Below, in pieces: positions 10,766 through 22,464 of a DNA stretch of 64,000 bases. Source of the stretch: Areca catechu (taxonomy: Eukaryota; Streptophyta; Magnoliopsida; Arecales; Arecaceae); assembly GCA_021397845.1 (NCBI GenBank), contig CM038053.1:83513157-83577156 (forward strand), written 5' to 3'. Made by a program: the position numbers and the translations under genes. The notes beneath the pieces are model-generated. The model did no database searches, was not told where the DNA came from, and saw only the letters and a list, made by a program, of their open reading frames with translations. Position 1 is the stretch's first letter. Every line of letters begins with the position of its first letter.

Positions 10766-12344
10766 TGTTGAACCCTAAAATGATTTTGATGATCACAAAA
10801 CATTGGAGCATGTATGCTTTACTAATTCTTTCAATTACTCTAGATGTTTTGCAGGAAAATATTTATCTTTACATTAGTTGGTTTTCTAATTGGTTGAAAG
10901 GTATTTCAACATTGTATAGACTCTTGTGTACTTCAAATTATAAAGCACTAATTTTTCATCTATGTAATCTTGTAAAGGGCAATAAAATTATAAAATAAGA
11001 GTGAGCAGATTAGTTCTTGTTGGAATCTTGTTTTGAAGAACTTTGGAGAAGTTTGAAGCATAAATGGAGTTTATGTAAGAGCCGACTCATGGATCAAGAG
11101 CCGACTCCAATTCTAGCACGATACAAAAATTTCAGAGTTTCAGTACCTCGAGCCGACTCAAGCCTCAAGAGCTGACTCAATGAAGAACCAATGTTGTTGA
11201 TGACTGAGACCTCTAGCCGACTAAAGCCTAGAAGAGTTGACTCATTCAGAGTTAGGTTTGTTGGTGACTGTGACTTTGAGTTGACTCAGCCGTGAAGAGC
11301 CGACTCAAGGAAAAGTTGCATTTGTATTGATTGAGAGTTTGAGCCAACTCAACCCAGAAGAGTCGACTCATACAGAACTTTTATTTGGGTTGTCTGAGAC
11401 TTCGAGCCGACTCATGGACCTCAAGCCGACTCGAGTGACAGGATTTTGCAGTCTAATGGATAGTTGCAAAATGTCATTTGTGAACTCTAAAAACCTTCCA
11501 ACGGCTTTATTTCGATTTCCAAGTCCCTACAACGGCTATTTCTGATGGAAGACTATAAAGGGAGTATTTATGAAGATTTAAAATAATTTTGAGGGATTAT
11601 TGATTGATTATTCTTTGGAAGTTAAAAGGTTTTCAAGTCTTTCACCAACTCACTTCAAGAGCATTCAAGAAAGGATTCAAAGCTCCACCAACTATTCTTC
11701 ATCATTGAATCCAACCTTTGAAAAAGTAAAGAAGCAACTTGAAGAGCATTAAAAAGCATTCAAGGCTAGGCTTTACTTTGATCTTTATCGGCAACACTCA
11801 AATAAGCTTGGTTTGTAGTATAGTTGCTTTACATTTTGATATATCTTGTTTTTCTCTCTAAGAACAGCAAGGGGCTGTGTCTTAAGAGAGGATTAAAGGT
11901 TTCTATATGTGAGCCTCTTGAAAACCTAAGTGGGTTCTTGGTGATCCCAGTATAAAACCAAGATTGGGTTTTCTTTGTAAGCCTGGTACTAAAACCAAAG
12001 GGATTTAGGTTCTTAGTTACCTATGTAAAACCAAGTATGAGGGTTCTTTGGTGATCCCGGTAAAACCAAAGTGTAAGGTTTGGATTGTGAGTCTGTTAAA
12101 ATAATTTGACTGTATTCTTATTATGGGATATAGTAGAAATCCTAAGTGGTGCTTGGGGTAGAGTAGGAGCGGGTTGCTCAAAACACTCATTAAATCTCTT
12201 GTGTTTGTGATTGCCTTGATTGTGTTAAATGTAAATCCACATTGCATATCTCATCACAATACTAAAAGGATTTTTAAATTGCACATACTTGCTAAAGTTT
12301 TTATAATCCCAATCCCCCCCTCTTGGAAAGCCACCAAGGAAATA
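10766..12344 (+). repeat. 5' LTR of element C
   Basis: Starts TGTTGAACCC and ends about AGGAAATA (the usual GGGCAACA, decayed), two bases before the PBS. Between about 11088 and 11430 it carries roughly ten variants of GAGCCGACTCA. The part from about 11495 matches the 3' copy at 62969-63842. Confidence 0.9.
11554..11560 (+). promoter_or_regulatory. TATA box of the C LTR
   Basis: TATAAAG in GACTATAAAGGGAG, retained in the 3' LTR (near 63030). Expected to drive transcription of C in an active copy. Confidence 0.6.
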
Positions 12345-12346
12345 AG

Positions 12347-12358
12347 TGGTATCAGAGC
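12347..12358 (+). other. Primer-binding site of element C
   Basis: Exact TGGTATCAGAGC, complementary to the 3' end of initiator-Met tRNA, two bases after the LTR. Confidence 0.9.
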
Positions 12359-12391
12359 AGCGTCTCTGAAAATTACTTAGAGTAAAGATTG

Positions 12392-12980
12392 ATGGCACAT
12401 CCCATGAGCACTTCTTTAGTCAAAGGCCAATCCACAAATCGACCTCCATTTTCACGGGAACCAATTATACATATTAGAAAGCTAGGATGAAAATCTACAT
12501 TCAGCCATAGAATTTCATTTATGGAAAATAATTTTAAAAGGACCCCACACACCACTATTAAAATTAATGATATTGAGGTTCCCAAACTGGAAGAGGAATG
12601 TGACGAGAAGATATGAAATGGCTGAGCTGAATGCCAAAGCTATGAATGTAGTTTTTGTGCGTCGGATCCAAATGAGTTTAACAGAATTTTCACTTGCAAT
12701 TCGCTAAAGAAATTTGTGATAAGCTTGAGATCACACAGAGGGCACATCACAAGTTAAAACATCAAAAATCAATCTTCCTCTGCATAATTATGAATTGTTC
12801 AAAATGGATCCTAGTGAAACTATATCTACTATGTATATATATTTTACTAATATTAGTAATGATCGTAAAAGTCTTAGTAGGACTTATACTAATGCTAATC
12901 TAGTCCAAAAGGTTTTGAGATCTTTGCCAGATAAATGGGAAGCTAAAGTAACAGCAATTCAAGAGGCAAAGACTGAACAC
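12392..12980 (+). pseudogene. gag: gag of element C, 5' part
   Basis: Starts with ATG in the Sirevirus gag context: the first residues read MAHPMSTSLVKGQSTNRPP, matching the start of gag in element B. The frame breaks several times. Recognisable later parts include a DLxExTQRxHHxLK-like segment and, near 12910-12970, a VLRSLPDKWEAKVTAIQEAK segment typical of plant copia gag. It ends where element B inserted. The continuation lies after the AACAC duplication at 49675, where the reading resumes with LDELLGSLITHELA. Confidence 0.85.
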
Positions 12981-14664
12981 TATTGACCCCATAAGTGAAT
13001 TTGATGATAACCAAACATTGAAGCATGTACATTTATTTCTAACAACTCTTCAAGTGCTTTACAAGTTTTTGTAGGATGAGTTAATTGTTCAACTTCAACT
13101 CCTGCACCTTTATTTCTTGTTTGAGTTGTGTTGTAATTTGTTTTTGTAAAGAATAACCCAATGAAAAAGCTAAGAAAAAATCATGTAAAAAGGGTTACTT
13201 CTGTGTGTGTGTGTGCGCCTTAGAATTAATATGAGTTGGTATGTTTGAAAAGTTATAAGAGTGTTGGTAAGAGTTTTCTTTGAGTTCAATTATAAAATCC
13301 CGAAGAAGATACTCGAGCTGACCCAGCATATTGAAGAGCTGACTCTACTTCATGGCACGCAGCAGGATTCTGGTAACGCAGCAATCCAGCTAAATCGAAG
13401 GTAACCGAGCCGACTCTAGTGAATCTGAGATGACTAGAATTTGTTCGAAAATAGCCAGGCGAGCCAACCTAAACCAAAAGAGCCGACTCTGCCGGACCTA
13501 ATTTTGAAGACCTGAGAAAGCGAGCCGACCCGAACTGCATCGAGCCGACTCTTCTAGAGTGATGATTTCAGAACCTGAGAAGAAGAGTTGACCCAAGCTG
13601 AAAAGAGCCGACTCCTCGAGTTCAAGCTTTTCAAGATATAAGTTTGAGCTGACCTAAGGTATCAAGAGCCAACTCGTCCAGAGTTATGTTTTGCACCTTG
13701 AGACAAAGAGCCGACTGCACTAAAGATTTGGAGAATGACCTATCGACTCGAGGATCCGAGTCGACCAAAGGAAACTGAACCGACTCAAACATCACTTTCA
13801 AGCATCCAACGGCTAGTTCCAGAATTGTTTTTGAATGCCAAAAAGTGCTCCAACAGTCACAAACTACTTCCCAATGGTCTACAATGGCTAGAATTGCCTT
13901 GAAGTGATGGAAGACCTTATATTTGAAGGATTGAACTTCTTTGAAGTGAGGATCAAAAGGGAATTAAAAAGTTCTTCAAAGTTTTAAGAGCTACATTGAA
14001 TATCCCTTTACCAAAAAGAAAATGAGCACAAGAGCATTCGAGCAAGCCTTCAAGTCTTCACCACTCTGATCTAAAGCTTGAAGTAATTTTGGATGAAGCC
14101 ATTGAAGCAATAAAGTTCATTCAATGGACTTCTATCTAGCTACACCGGCATATCCAACAAATTGCGTTTGTCATTTATTGTTGCATTTACTTCAATTCTT
14201 TTTTGAATTATTGTTGGATTATTAGTAAGCCCAGTTGAAAACAAAATAGGTTATGGTGAGCCTGATAAAAAAAGTGTTGGATTCTTGGTGATCCTAGTAA
14301 AACCAAGTTAGGTTTTTTGGTGAGCCTGTTCAAAATCAAAGGGGTTGGGTTTTCTTTGGTGATCTCATTAAAACCAAAGTGTAGAGGTTTTGGATTGTGA
14401 TCTTGCAAAACAATCTGACTATATTAGGGTGTGAATATAGTGAAAATCCCAAGTGGTTTCTTGGGTAGTGGACATAGGAGCTGGGGTGCTCTGAACCACT
14501 ATAAATGTTGTGTGTTTGTGTTGTGCTCACTTGACTCTATTTAGCTTCTGCAATTTCATACTCTGTCACAGCACCTACCACTACAAGAATTTTTAATTGC
14601 ACATTATCTATTTTAAATTTTTAAATTTTCATCATCCCCCTTGGGGTAGCCACCTAGGCAACTA
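12981..14664 (+). repeat. 5' LTR of element B
   Basis: Starts TATTGACCCC (decayed TGTTGACCCC) and ends near GGCAACTA. It carries a (GT)n-like run near 13203-13216 and many variants of GAGCCGACTC between about 13310 and 13790. Pairs with the 3' LTR in three pieces. Confidence 0.9.
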
Positions 14665-14665
14665 C

Positions 14666-14677
14666 TAGTATTAGAGC
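14666..14677 (+). other. Decayed primer-binding site of element B
   Basis: TAGTATTAGAGC, which differs from TGGTATCAGAGC by one G-to-A and one C-to-T transition. Confidence 0.75.
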
Positions 14678-14708
14678 AGAGTATCTAAATACATAAGAGT
14701 AAAGATCG

Positions 14709-16555
14709 ATGGCTCATCCAATGAGTACGTCCTTGGCGGAAGGCCAATCAACCAATAGACTCCACTCTTCACTGGTACAAATATGCATACTAGAAAGCTA
14801 GAATGAAAATTTATATTCAAGCAGTTGATTTTCAATTGTGGAAGGTCATTCTAAAGGATCCTTATATCCCCATGATTAAAATGGATGGAGTGGACATTCC
14901 AAAATGAAGAAAATTAGGACGAACATGACATGAAGATGGGTGAGTTAAATGCCAAAGCAATGAATCTTTATACTGTGCTTTGGATAGTAATGAGTTTAAT
15001 CAAATTCTATTTGCTCCTCGGCAAAAGAAATTTGGGATAAACTCAAAGTGATCCATAAAGGAACTTCTCAAGTGAAGTCTTCTAAAATTAATCTTCTTGT
15101 GCATAGTTATGATTTATTCAAAATGGAACCTAATGAAACAATCTCTGCCATGTTTCGTGTTTCATTGATATTATTAATGGCTTAAAGAGTGGCAGGATAT
15201 ATTCTAATGCAGATCTTGTACAAAAAAATTTAAGATCTCTTCTAAATAAATGGGATCCGAAAGTGACAGCCATCCAGAAAGCAAAAGATTTGGACACCTT
15301 ATTACTGGATGAACTACTAGGATTTCTAATCACACATGAACTGACCATGTAGCACCGAACTGAAGATGATCAAAAGAAAAAGAAACTTATTGCCTTCAAA
15401 GCTGCTATGGATTATAGAAAGGATGAAAATCGAAAGAAGAATGCTCCTCTACTGAAAGCGACATGGAAGATGAAGATGTTGCCATGGTCGTTAGGAAATT
15501 CAGAAGGTTCTTGGGAAGAAGAAAAGGAAGACATTTTAGAAAATTCCACAAGAATAAAGAATTCAGTAAGGAGAAGGACAAGAAAAAGGAAAAAGAAAAA
15601 GAAGTGTCCATCTGCTATGAATGCAAAAAGCCAGGGCACATCCGACCAGATTGTTCATTATTAAAAAAGGGTTTTAAGAAAAGAAAAAAGAAAGCTATGG
15701 TAGTGACGTGGAGCGATAGCGAAGCGACCTCATCCACTGAAGAAGAAGAGAACACAAAATCAGCAAACTTATATCTGTTGGGTCTTGAAAATAAGGTATC
15801 ATCCCCTGAGATTCAAACTGAATTTGCATATGATGAATTGAATTTTGCATGTCATGATTTACTTGTTGAATTCAAGAAAGCTGGGGTTAAAATTAAATCC
15901 TTGAAGAAACAAAATGATGTTTTATTAAAAGACAAGGATAAGATTTCTGAAAAGAATAATATTTTACAAAAAGAATTGAATATCTTTTCTGATAATGTTA
16001 TTATTTGAAAAATGAGAAAAATGCTTTGAATGAGACAAACAAAATTTAGTTACCGAAAATGTTGATTTGAAAAAGGAGGTTGAAAAGCTTAAGCCTTTAG
16101 TAGAAAAGCTTACTTTGAGTTCTAACAAGCTTAAGCTAATTTTGAAAGAACAAAAAGATTCAAAAAGTAAAGCTAGAATTGGATTAATGCTTTAAATACC
16201 AAAGGGATTTCAGCAAAAATTTGTATCTTCAAAAGCTTTAGCTTCAAGTGCTAACTTAAAAAAACTTTTCCATCGAAATCTATTTCAAATGGCTTAAAGT
16301 ATGTTCCAAAAAATTCTATTAAAAATCTTTCGAACCAAATATTTCTGTTTCTACATCTTTTAAGCTTCAAAGCATGCTTCATTCAAAAATGATAAATTAT
16401 TTGTTATGCATGTCATAGATTTAGACATAAATCTCGTCAATGCAATTTCTTGAAAAATCCCATGATTGGTGCATTGAAATATAGAACCATTTGGATCCAA
16501 GGGAACCAATTTTGCTAACCCGAAAGGTCCAGTTAGCTTGGGTACCTAAAATCAC
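14709..16555 (+). pseudogene. gag: gag of element B with two CCHC boxes
   Basis: ATG at 14709 opens MAHPMSTSLAEGQSTNR, the same start as C. Frames then shift repeatedly. The best frame is 15463-16008: a very basic stretch, a CCHC zinc knuckle CYECKKPGHIRPDC (15613-15654), an acidic linker, then the start of a Lys/Leu coiled coil. A second knuckle-like CHRFRHKSRQC lies near 16405-16440. The gag ends near a WVPKIT segment followed by the Gag-Pol junction. Role: RNA-binding capsid precursor. Broken copy. Confidence 0.85.
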
Positions 16556-16558
16556 TCC

Positions 16559-19500
16559 TTGACTATTTTGCAGGACTGTCTTGCAGCCCATAAATTAAAG
16601 AAAAGATGGTATCTTTACAGTGGCTGTTCAAAGCATATGATGGGTGACAAAGATCAGTTCATCACCCTACAAATGAAAGAAGGAGGATTAGTTACTTTTG
16701 GAGATAATGGCAAGGGGAGAATAATCAGAATTGGTAAGATTAAAATAACCTCCGTACTTTTATTGAAGATGTTCTGCTAGTAGATAAATTGAAGCATAAT
16801 TTACTGAGTATTAGTCAAATATTTGATAAAGGCTTCAAGGTTATCTTTGAATCATTTATGTGTGTAGTAACTAACTCTCTTGACTCTAGCAACAAATTCA
16901 TTGGTCATAAACTTGGAAACATCTATATGATAGATCTAAATGATCTAGCCATGACTAGTAGTTCAGTCGAGTGGTATGAATGCTAAGAGCAAGGAGTCAT
17001 GTTTATTATGGCATAGACGATTAGGTCATGCTAGCATGTATACCATTGCCAAATTAATCTCATGAATCTAGTTAGAGGTTTGCTACATTTTAAAGTTGAT
17101 CTTGATTTTGTATGTGATGCTGTCAATTAGGCAAATAAACTAGGAGAGTTTTAAATCAAAAAATGTTATTTCAATAACTAGACCCCTTGACCTACTTCAC
17201 ATGGACTTATTTGGACCAACTAGGACCACAAGCCTAGGAGGTATGAAATATGGCCTTGTGATTGTAGATGACTTTTCTAGATTCACATGGGTATTATTTA
17301 TTGCATATAAGGATGAAATTTTTGATGTATTTCGAAAATTTCATAAGAAAGTTTCAAATAAGAAAAATCTTTTTGTTATCTCTATAAGAAGTGATCATGG
17401 AACTGAATTTCAAAATCAATTTTTGATGAATATTGCACTGGGCACGACATTGTTCACAACTTCTCCACTCCTAGAACACCACAACAAAATGGTGTAGAGA
17501 GAAAGAATAGGCTTTGGAAGAAATGGCCCGAACCATATTGTGTGAAGGTAATCTTCCAAGGTGCTTTTGGGCAGAAGCGATGAACACTTCCTGTTACATA
17601 TTAAATCGGGTTTTAATTAGACCAATTTCAAAGAAAACCCCCTATGAACTTTGGAATGGAAGAAAACAGAATATTAACGATTTTCATATTTTTGGGTGTA
17701 AATGTTGTGTTAAATAATGGCAAAGATAACTTGGGAAAGTTTGATGCAAAATCTGATGAATCTATATTTTGGTTATTCCTTACATAGCAAAGCATATAGA
17801 GTGTTTAATAAGAGGACTCTTACTGAAGAAGAGTCAATTGATGTTGTTTTTGATGAGGCTAACCACTCACCATCTAGAAAAGCTGTGTGTAGATAATGAT
17901 GCAGGTACACTATAAAGGACATGGAAGATCTAAGCATTCAAGACAAGCCAACACAAGATGAAAATGAAGTGGTAAGCAAGGATCATACTGATTTACCAAA
18001 GAAATGGAGGTATGTAACTTCACATCCTAAAGATTTAATTATTGGTGATCCTTCTCATGGTGTTAGGACTAGGTCAGCACATAGAGATGCACATGACTAC
18101 CTAGCCTTTGTCTCATAAATTGAACCACACAGTCTAGAAGAAGCTGAAACTGATCATAACTAGATGATGGCCATGCATGATGAATTAAATCAATTTGAAA
18201 GGAATAATGTTTGGACACTAGTTAGTAGACATACAGACTATCCAATCATAGGAACCAAATGGATATGTTGAACAAACTAGATAAGAATGGTAAGATTATA
18301 AGAAATAAGGCAAGGTTGGTAGTAAAAGAGTACAATCAAAAGAGGGCATTGATTTTGATGAAACATATGCTCTTGTAGCAAGACTAGAAGTCATTAGACT
18401 ACTTCTTGCATTTGCTTGCTACATGAACTTTAAACTCTTTCAAATGGATGTTAAAAGTGCTATCTAAATGGATTTATTTATGAACAAGTTTTTGTAGAAC
18501 CGCCACTAGGTTTTGAAAATCATGCTTTTCCAAATCATGTCTTTAAGTTGAATAAAGCTTTATAGGTTTGAAACAAGCACCTAGGGCCTAGTTGATAGAT
18601 TAAGCATTTTTTTACTAGAAAATGATTTCAAAAGAGGAAATGTTGACAAAACTCTTTTTATTAAAACAAAGAGAATGATAAGTTAGTTGTACAAATTTAC
18701 GTTGATGACATTATTTGGTGCAACTAATGAAAATCTTTGTGGAGATTTGCTGAGTTAATGTAGGGTGAGTTTGAAATGAGCTTATGGTGAACTTAACTAC
18801 TTCCTTGGATTACAATTCAAACAAATGAAGGAAGGAATCTTATAAGCCAAGCCAAGTACATCAAAGAGAAAATCAAGAGATTTGGCATGGAAACAAGCAA
18901 AGAGGCTAGCACATCCATGAGCACTACCTGCAGGCTAGACAAAGATGAAGGTGGATCCAATGTTGACTAAAAGCTATATAAGGTATGATCGGATCCCTAC
19001 TGTATCTTACAGCCAGTAGACCTGATATCTTTTACAGTGTATGTGTATGTACTAGATTTCAATGTAATCCTAAGAAACACATATGCTTGCTATTAAAAAA
19101 ATTTCAAATATTTGAAGGTACAAGTAATTTAGGTCTTTGGTATTCTAAAGAATCATCTTTGAATTTAATTGGTTTTATCTGATGCTGACTATGGCTAGTT
19201 GCAAAAATTGAAATAAAAAGAGCACCTAGTGGTAATTGCCATTTCTAGGTTGAATTTTAATTCCATTGCACTATAAGAAGCAAAACTCGGTACTTTGTCC
19301 ACTGCTAAGGCAGAGTACGTTGCTACTGGTAGTTGTTGTGCTCAAGTGTTATCGATTAAACAACAACTAGAAGACTTTGGTTTTACATAATTTTAAATTC
19401 CAATCAATTGTGATAACATAAGTTCTATTAATTTAACAAAATATCCTGTTCAGCATTCACGAACTAAGCACATTCAAATTAGGCACCATTTTATAAAAGA

Positions 19501-19632
19501 TCATGTATTGAATAATGATATTATACTTGAATACATGCCAACAGAAAACCAACTTGTAGACATTTTTACCAAACCTTTAAATTTTGATAGATTTGCAAGA
19601 TTAGAAGTGGACTAGGATTGTGTGACCCACTA
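16559..19632 (+). pseudogene. pol: pol of element B: protease, integrase, RT, RNase H
   Basis: Protease motif WYLYSGCSKHMMGD, with the catalytic Asp replaced by Tyr (codon 16616-16618). A KHNLLSISQIFDKGF segment precedes the integrase. Integrase: MDLFGPTRTTSLGGMKYG with the first Asp at 17204, the second in RSDHGTEF at 17393, and the Glu region (NGV.ERKN) broken at 17495. RT pieces run from about 18170 and contain YVDD at 18698-18709. RNase H ends with SRTKHIQIRHHF and LCDPL-stop. Domain order PR-INT-RT-RH defines Ty1-copia. Numerous frameshifts; not functional. Confidence 0.9.
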
Positions 19633-19927
19633 TAGACACTCCCATAATCTTAAGGAAATTATCTAGGTGACCTCCTAATTCCAAACTTTATGATTAATGA
19701 GCTTTGATTGAAATCCAAAAATTACTTGTGTGCTCCCTCTACTCGAGCCGACTCGAGCAGATGACCTATGGGTCGAGCCAGCTTGGATGTCGAGCCATCT
19801 CTTTTTAATTCGAGCCATAGGGTTTTTCTTTCTATTTCTATTCCTAAACCCTACTCTCCTTCCCTCCAAGAAATTTCCAAACTTCCTACTTCCAATAATC
19901 ACTTCGAAACTCAAGTGTACTTCTATA
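19633..19927 (+). other. Spacer between RNase H and the third ORF of B
   Basis: Non-coding. Carries TCGAGCCGACTCGAG (about 19743-19757) and several further CGAGCC words, i.e. the same motif as in the LTRs but here in the internal region. Confidence 0.6.
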
Positions 19928-21783
19928 ATGCACCAAAGAGGTAGTTGGAAAGAAATCGAGATGGGATACATAAGCTGCTCTGTAAGAAAGGAGAACAAAG
20001 TTCCAAGAAAATAGTGCTTCCTGAATTCCACCTCAATCAGAGGAAGACCACCCAGTTCTCCTACCACCAGAATTTCCTTAGGTATGAGACCTATTACTAC
20101 TGGAAGAAGGATTTATATTCGAATACTTAAAAAAATAGGTTTTGTTTTTGAGATTTCATTGAGAATCAAGGGTGGAAAAACATGTGTTTCTTGGATATTA
20201 AAACTTATCCAAACCTAGTCAGAACTTTCTATGAAATTTGAGATTTGGAGAGAACTTTATTGAATCATCTATTAAGGGAAAAAGGATATTATTTCTGTTG
20301 AAATTCTTGGAAATGTTCTAGAAATGCCATTTGAGGGCACTGAGTACTTGGTCCTAAAGATAGAACTAAAGCTTTGCAAATAGTACTGGAAAGACTGAAG
20401 TAGATGAAATTGGAATTCTCAAGGCCAGCATATTGTCCATTGAAATGAGAATTCTTCACAGTTTTATAAGTAGGATATTTTTAACCAGAACTGGCCGCTT
20501 TGATTGGGTAAGTGAGCGGGATCTCTACTTTATGGAGCTTCTAATTAATGGAGACAAAATTAACATGCCAGCTATTATGATTTGTCAAATGAAAGAGGCA
20601 GTGAGAAAAGTTAAACCATGTCCACCTTATGGTATGGTCCTCTCACTTTTCTTTCAAAGTGCAAATGTAGATTTGACAGGAGAGGATGGCAAAACCCTCT
20701 TACATACCGATACCTATACAGCCAAAACTCTTCAAAGGATGGGTTATTTATTATCAGAAGAAACTTGGAAAAAGAAGTCTGATGCTCCAATAATTGAAGA
20801 AACACAAGAGATAGAAGAGTAAGGTGAAATGGAGATTGGTGAAGGCACTTCAATGCAAATTCCAAAGTCACAGCCACAGTTAGGGTCTCTTGTCCAGATA
20901 GACTTTGATGCTTCATTTTCAGATATCCCAGTGCCTGATATGCCACCTAGCACACCTATCTACACTCAGGCCACCACTGATGCTCCGTTCATAGTCATGC
21001 CACTACTACTCCTGTTGTGGATACCACAATGTTACAAAATTTTATTGCACAACAGTTAGGCAACTTGACTGAAACCATTAATTCCTCAATGTCTACTATG
21101 TTTGGAGAACTTCGCAAATCTGTTGATGAGAGACTCAATCAGTTTGAGGGATAGATAAATCATCTGAAAAGCATAATTGACAACTTTGAAACCTCCAAGA
21201 CTACAGTACATGCAACTAAAACAAATTTGCAAACTATTCTTCAGCTGATTACTTCAAGTTCTGAAAAGATTGAGAAATCAGTTACTCAAGTACTTAAAGC
21301 ATTTAGAGTTGAGATGGATAACTTGAGAATCACAGTTGGCTCAGTAGAAGTAGGAAAAAGAATGGAAGAAGATTACACCAGAGGTATTGGAATACTTAGA
21401 AGTGAGTTTGGGAGATTGAGAGGCTCGGCATAAGCCTTTGCTAATGTACAAGCTTCAAAAATCTTTATAATGCAAAAGGAAGTTGGACAAATAAAACAAT
21501 CAATATAAGATTTGGCTGCTTCCAGAAGTACAAAGAAAATAGAAGCCGAATTGAAATCTATCACTAGTTTCTTATGAAAAATGATGACTAAAATTGAAGA
21601 TATCCAAGCTGCTCAAGTGCTCCTCCCTCTTCTAGACCTTTTCCTGGTCAATCTATTCCTCCAAGAAAACTTGATCCACTCTTTAGGCTACAAGGATCCC
21701 ATAATATCCCATAATTTGTTGACCCAATTGCTTCTCTGCCACTTGGCATTCAATTCCTTGGAACTTCACATCCTAAAGTAGAT
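19928..21783 (+). pseudogene. Third ORF of element B: plant-transposon-protein-like domain plus coiled coil
   Basis: Candidate start ATG at 19928 (MHQRGSWKEIEMGY). The clearest part is the 129-codon frame 20433-20822, with IFLTRTGRFDWVSERDLYFM, a LLINGDKINMPAIM segment and PPYGMVLSLFF. This layout resembles the domain annotated as putative plant transposon protein (PF20167-like) in plant retroelement ORFs. Next comes an acidic, Pro/Thr-rich linker, then from about 21060 to 21570 a Leu/Ile/Lys/Glu-rich coiled coil with three in-frame stops. I see no signal peptide or clear membrane segment, so an envelope role is not supported. The position downstream of pol matches the extra ORF of some Sireviruses. 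Function unknown; broken. Confidence 0.65.
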
Positions 21784-22464
21784 ATAGATAGTGACTAATG
21801 TATTACTTTTCATTTTGTACTTTGTATTGAACATCCTTCAAATGAAATGAAAATACACTCTGTCTCTTAAATTGTTCTATTTCTTTATGCAAATGAAAGT
21901 TTATGTTCAATTGTTCATACAATGATTGATTCAATGACTGATTTTTTAATTAGAATTTCATGTTGAATATGAGAAAGCGAAATTATCTCAAACAAATTTT
22001 AAATACTTTCTCATTCTATTTTAAATCTGAGCTTAACTCTTACTCTACCTTTTTGATTGATTGACAAAAAGGGGAGAAAATATGTTCATGTTGGTTTATT
22101 TGCTCTGATTCATAAGTTTGAAAGATTGAAAGCTCTGGTACATATGTATATGAAAGCTCTGATAATGTTTTACATGCTTTAAACTCTTATACTTAATAAG
22201 CTATGAATATTTAAACTTCTGTTGGAAACTTTTGAGCTTTGAAGTATGAAATTGCATAGAAAGTGAGTCAAAACATGGAGTATCTTATTGAGGAGGAGAT
22301 TACCTCTCATTGCCATAATTCTCCTTCCATAGTTTGGCACTAATTGAAGTCAATTCGTCATTTTACTTGTTCATAATTTTTGCAAATATAGTTATACAAG
22401 TAATTGTAAAGTCTTATCTTGCTTTTTCATGCCCAGTGTTTTGTCATCATCAAAAAGGGGAGAT
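21784..22464 (+). other. 3' untranslated region of B with two polypurine tracts
   Basis: AT-rich and non-coding. AAAAAGGGGAGA occurs at 22066-22077 and again at 22452-22463, the latter directly before the 3' LTR and so the priming PPT. Repeated internal PPT copies are a known Sirevirus trait. Confidence 0.75.

Noticed and set aside
13200..13218. GT run as a regulatory Z-DNA site
   Set aside because: A short simple repeat within the 5' LTR of B, reduced in the 3' LTR copy; no evidence of function.
15405..15639. Phe/Leu/Ser-rich minus-strand frames
   Set aside because: Antisense shadows of the Lys/Glu-rich gag of element B.
19928..21783. Third ORF of B as a viral envelope
   Set aside because: No signal peptide, convincing membrane anchor or cleavage site is visible; the domain looks soluble with a coiled coil.
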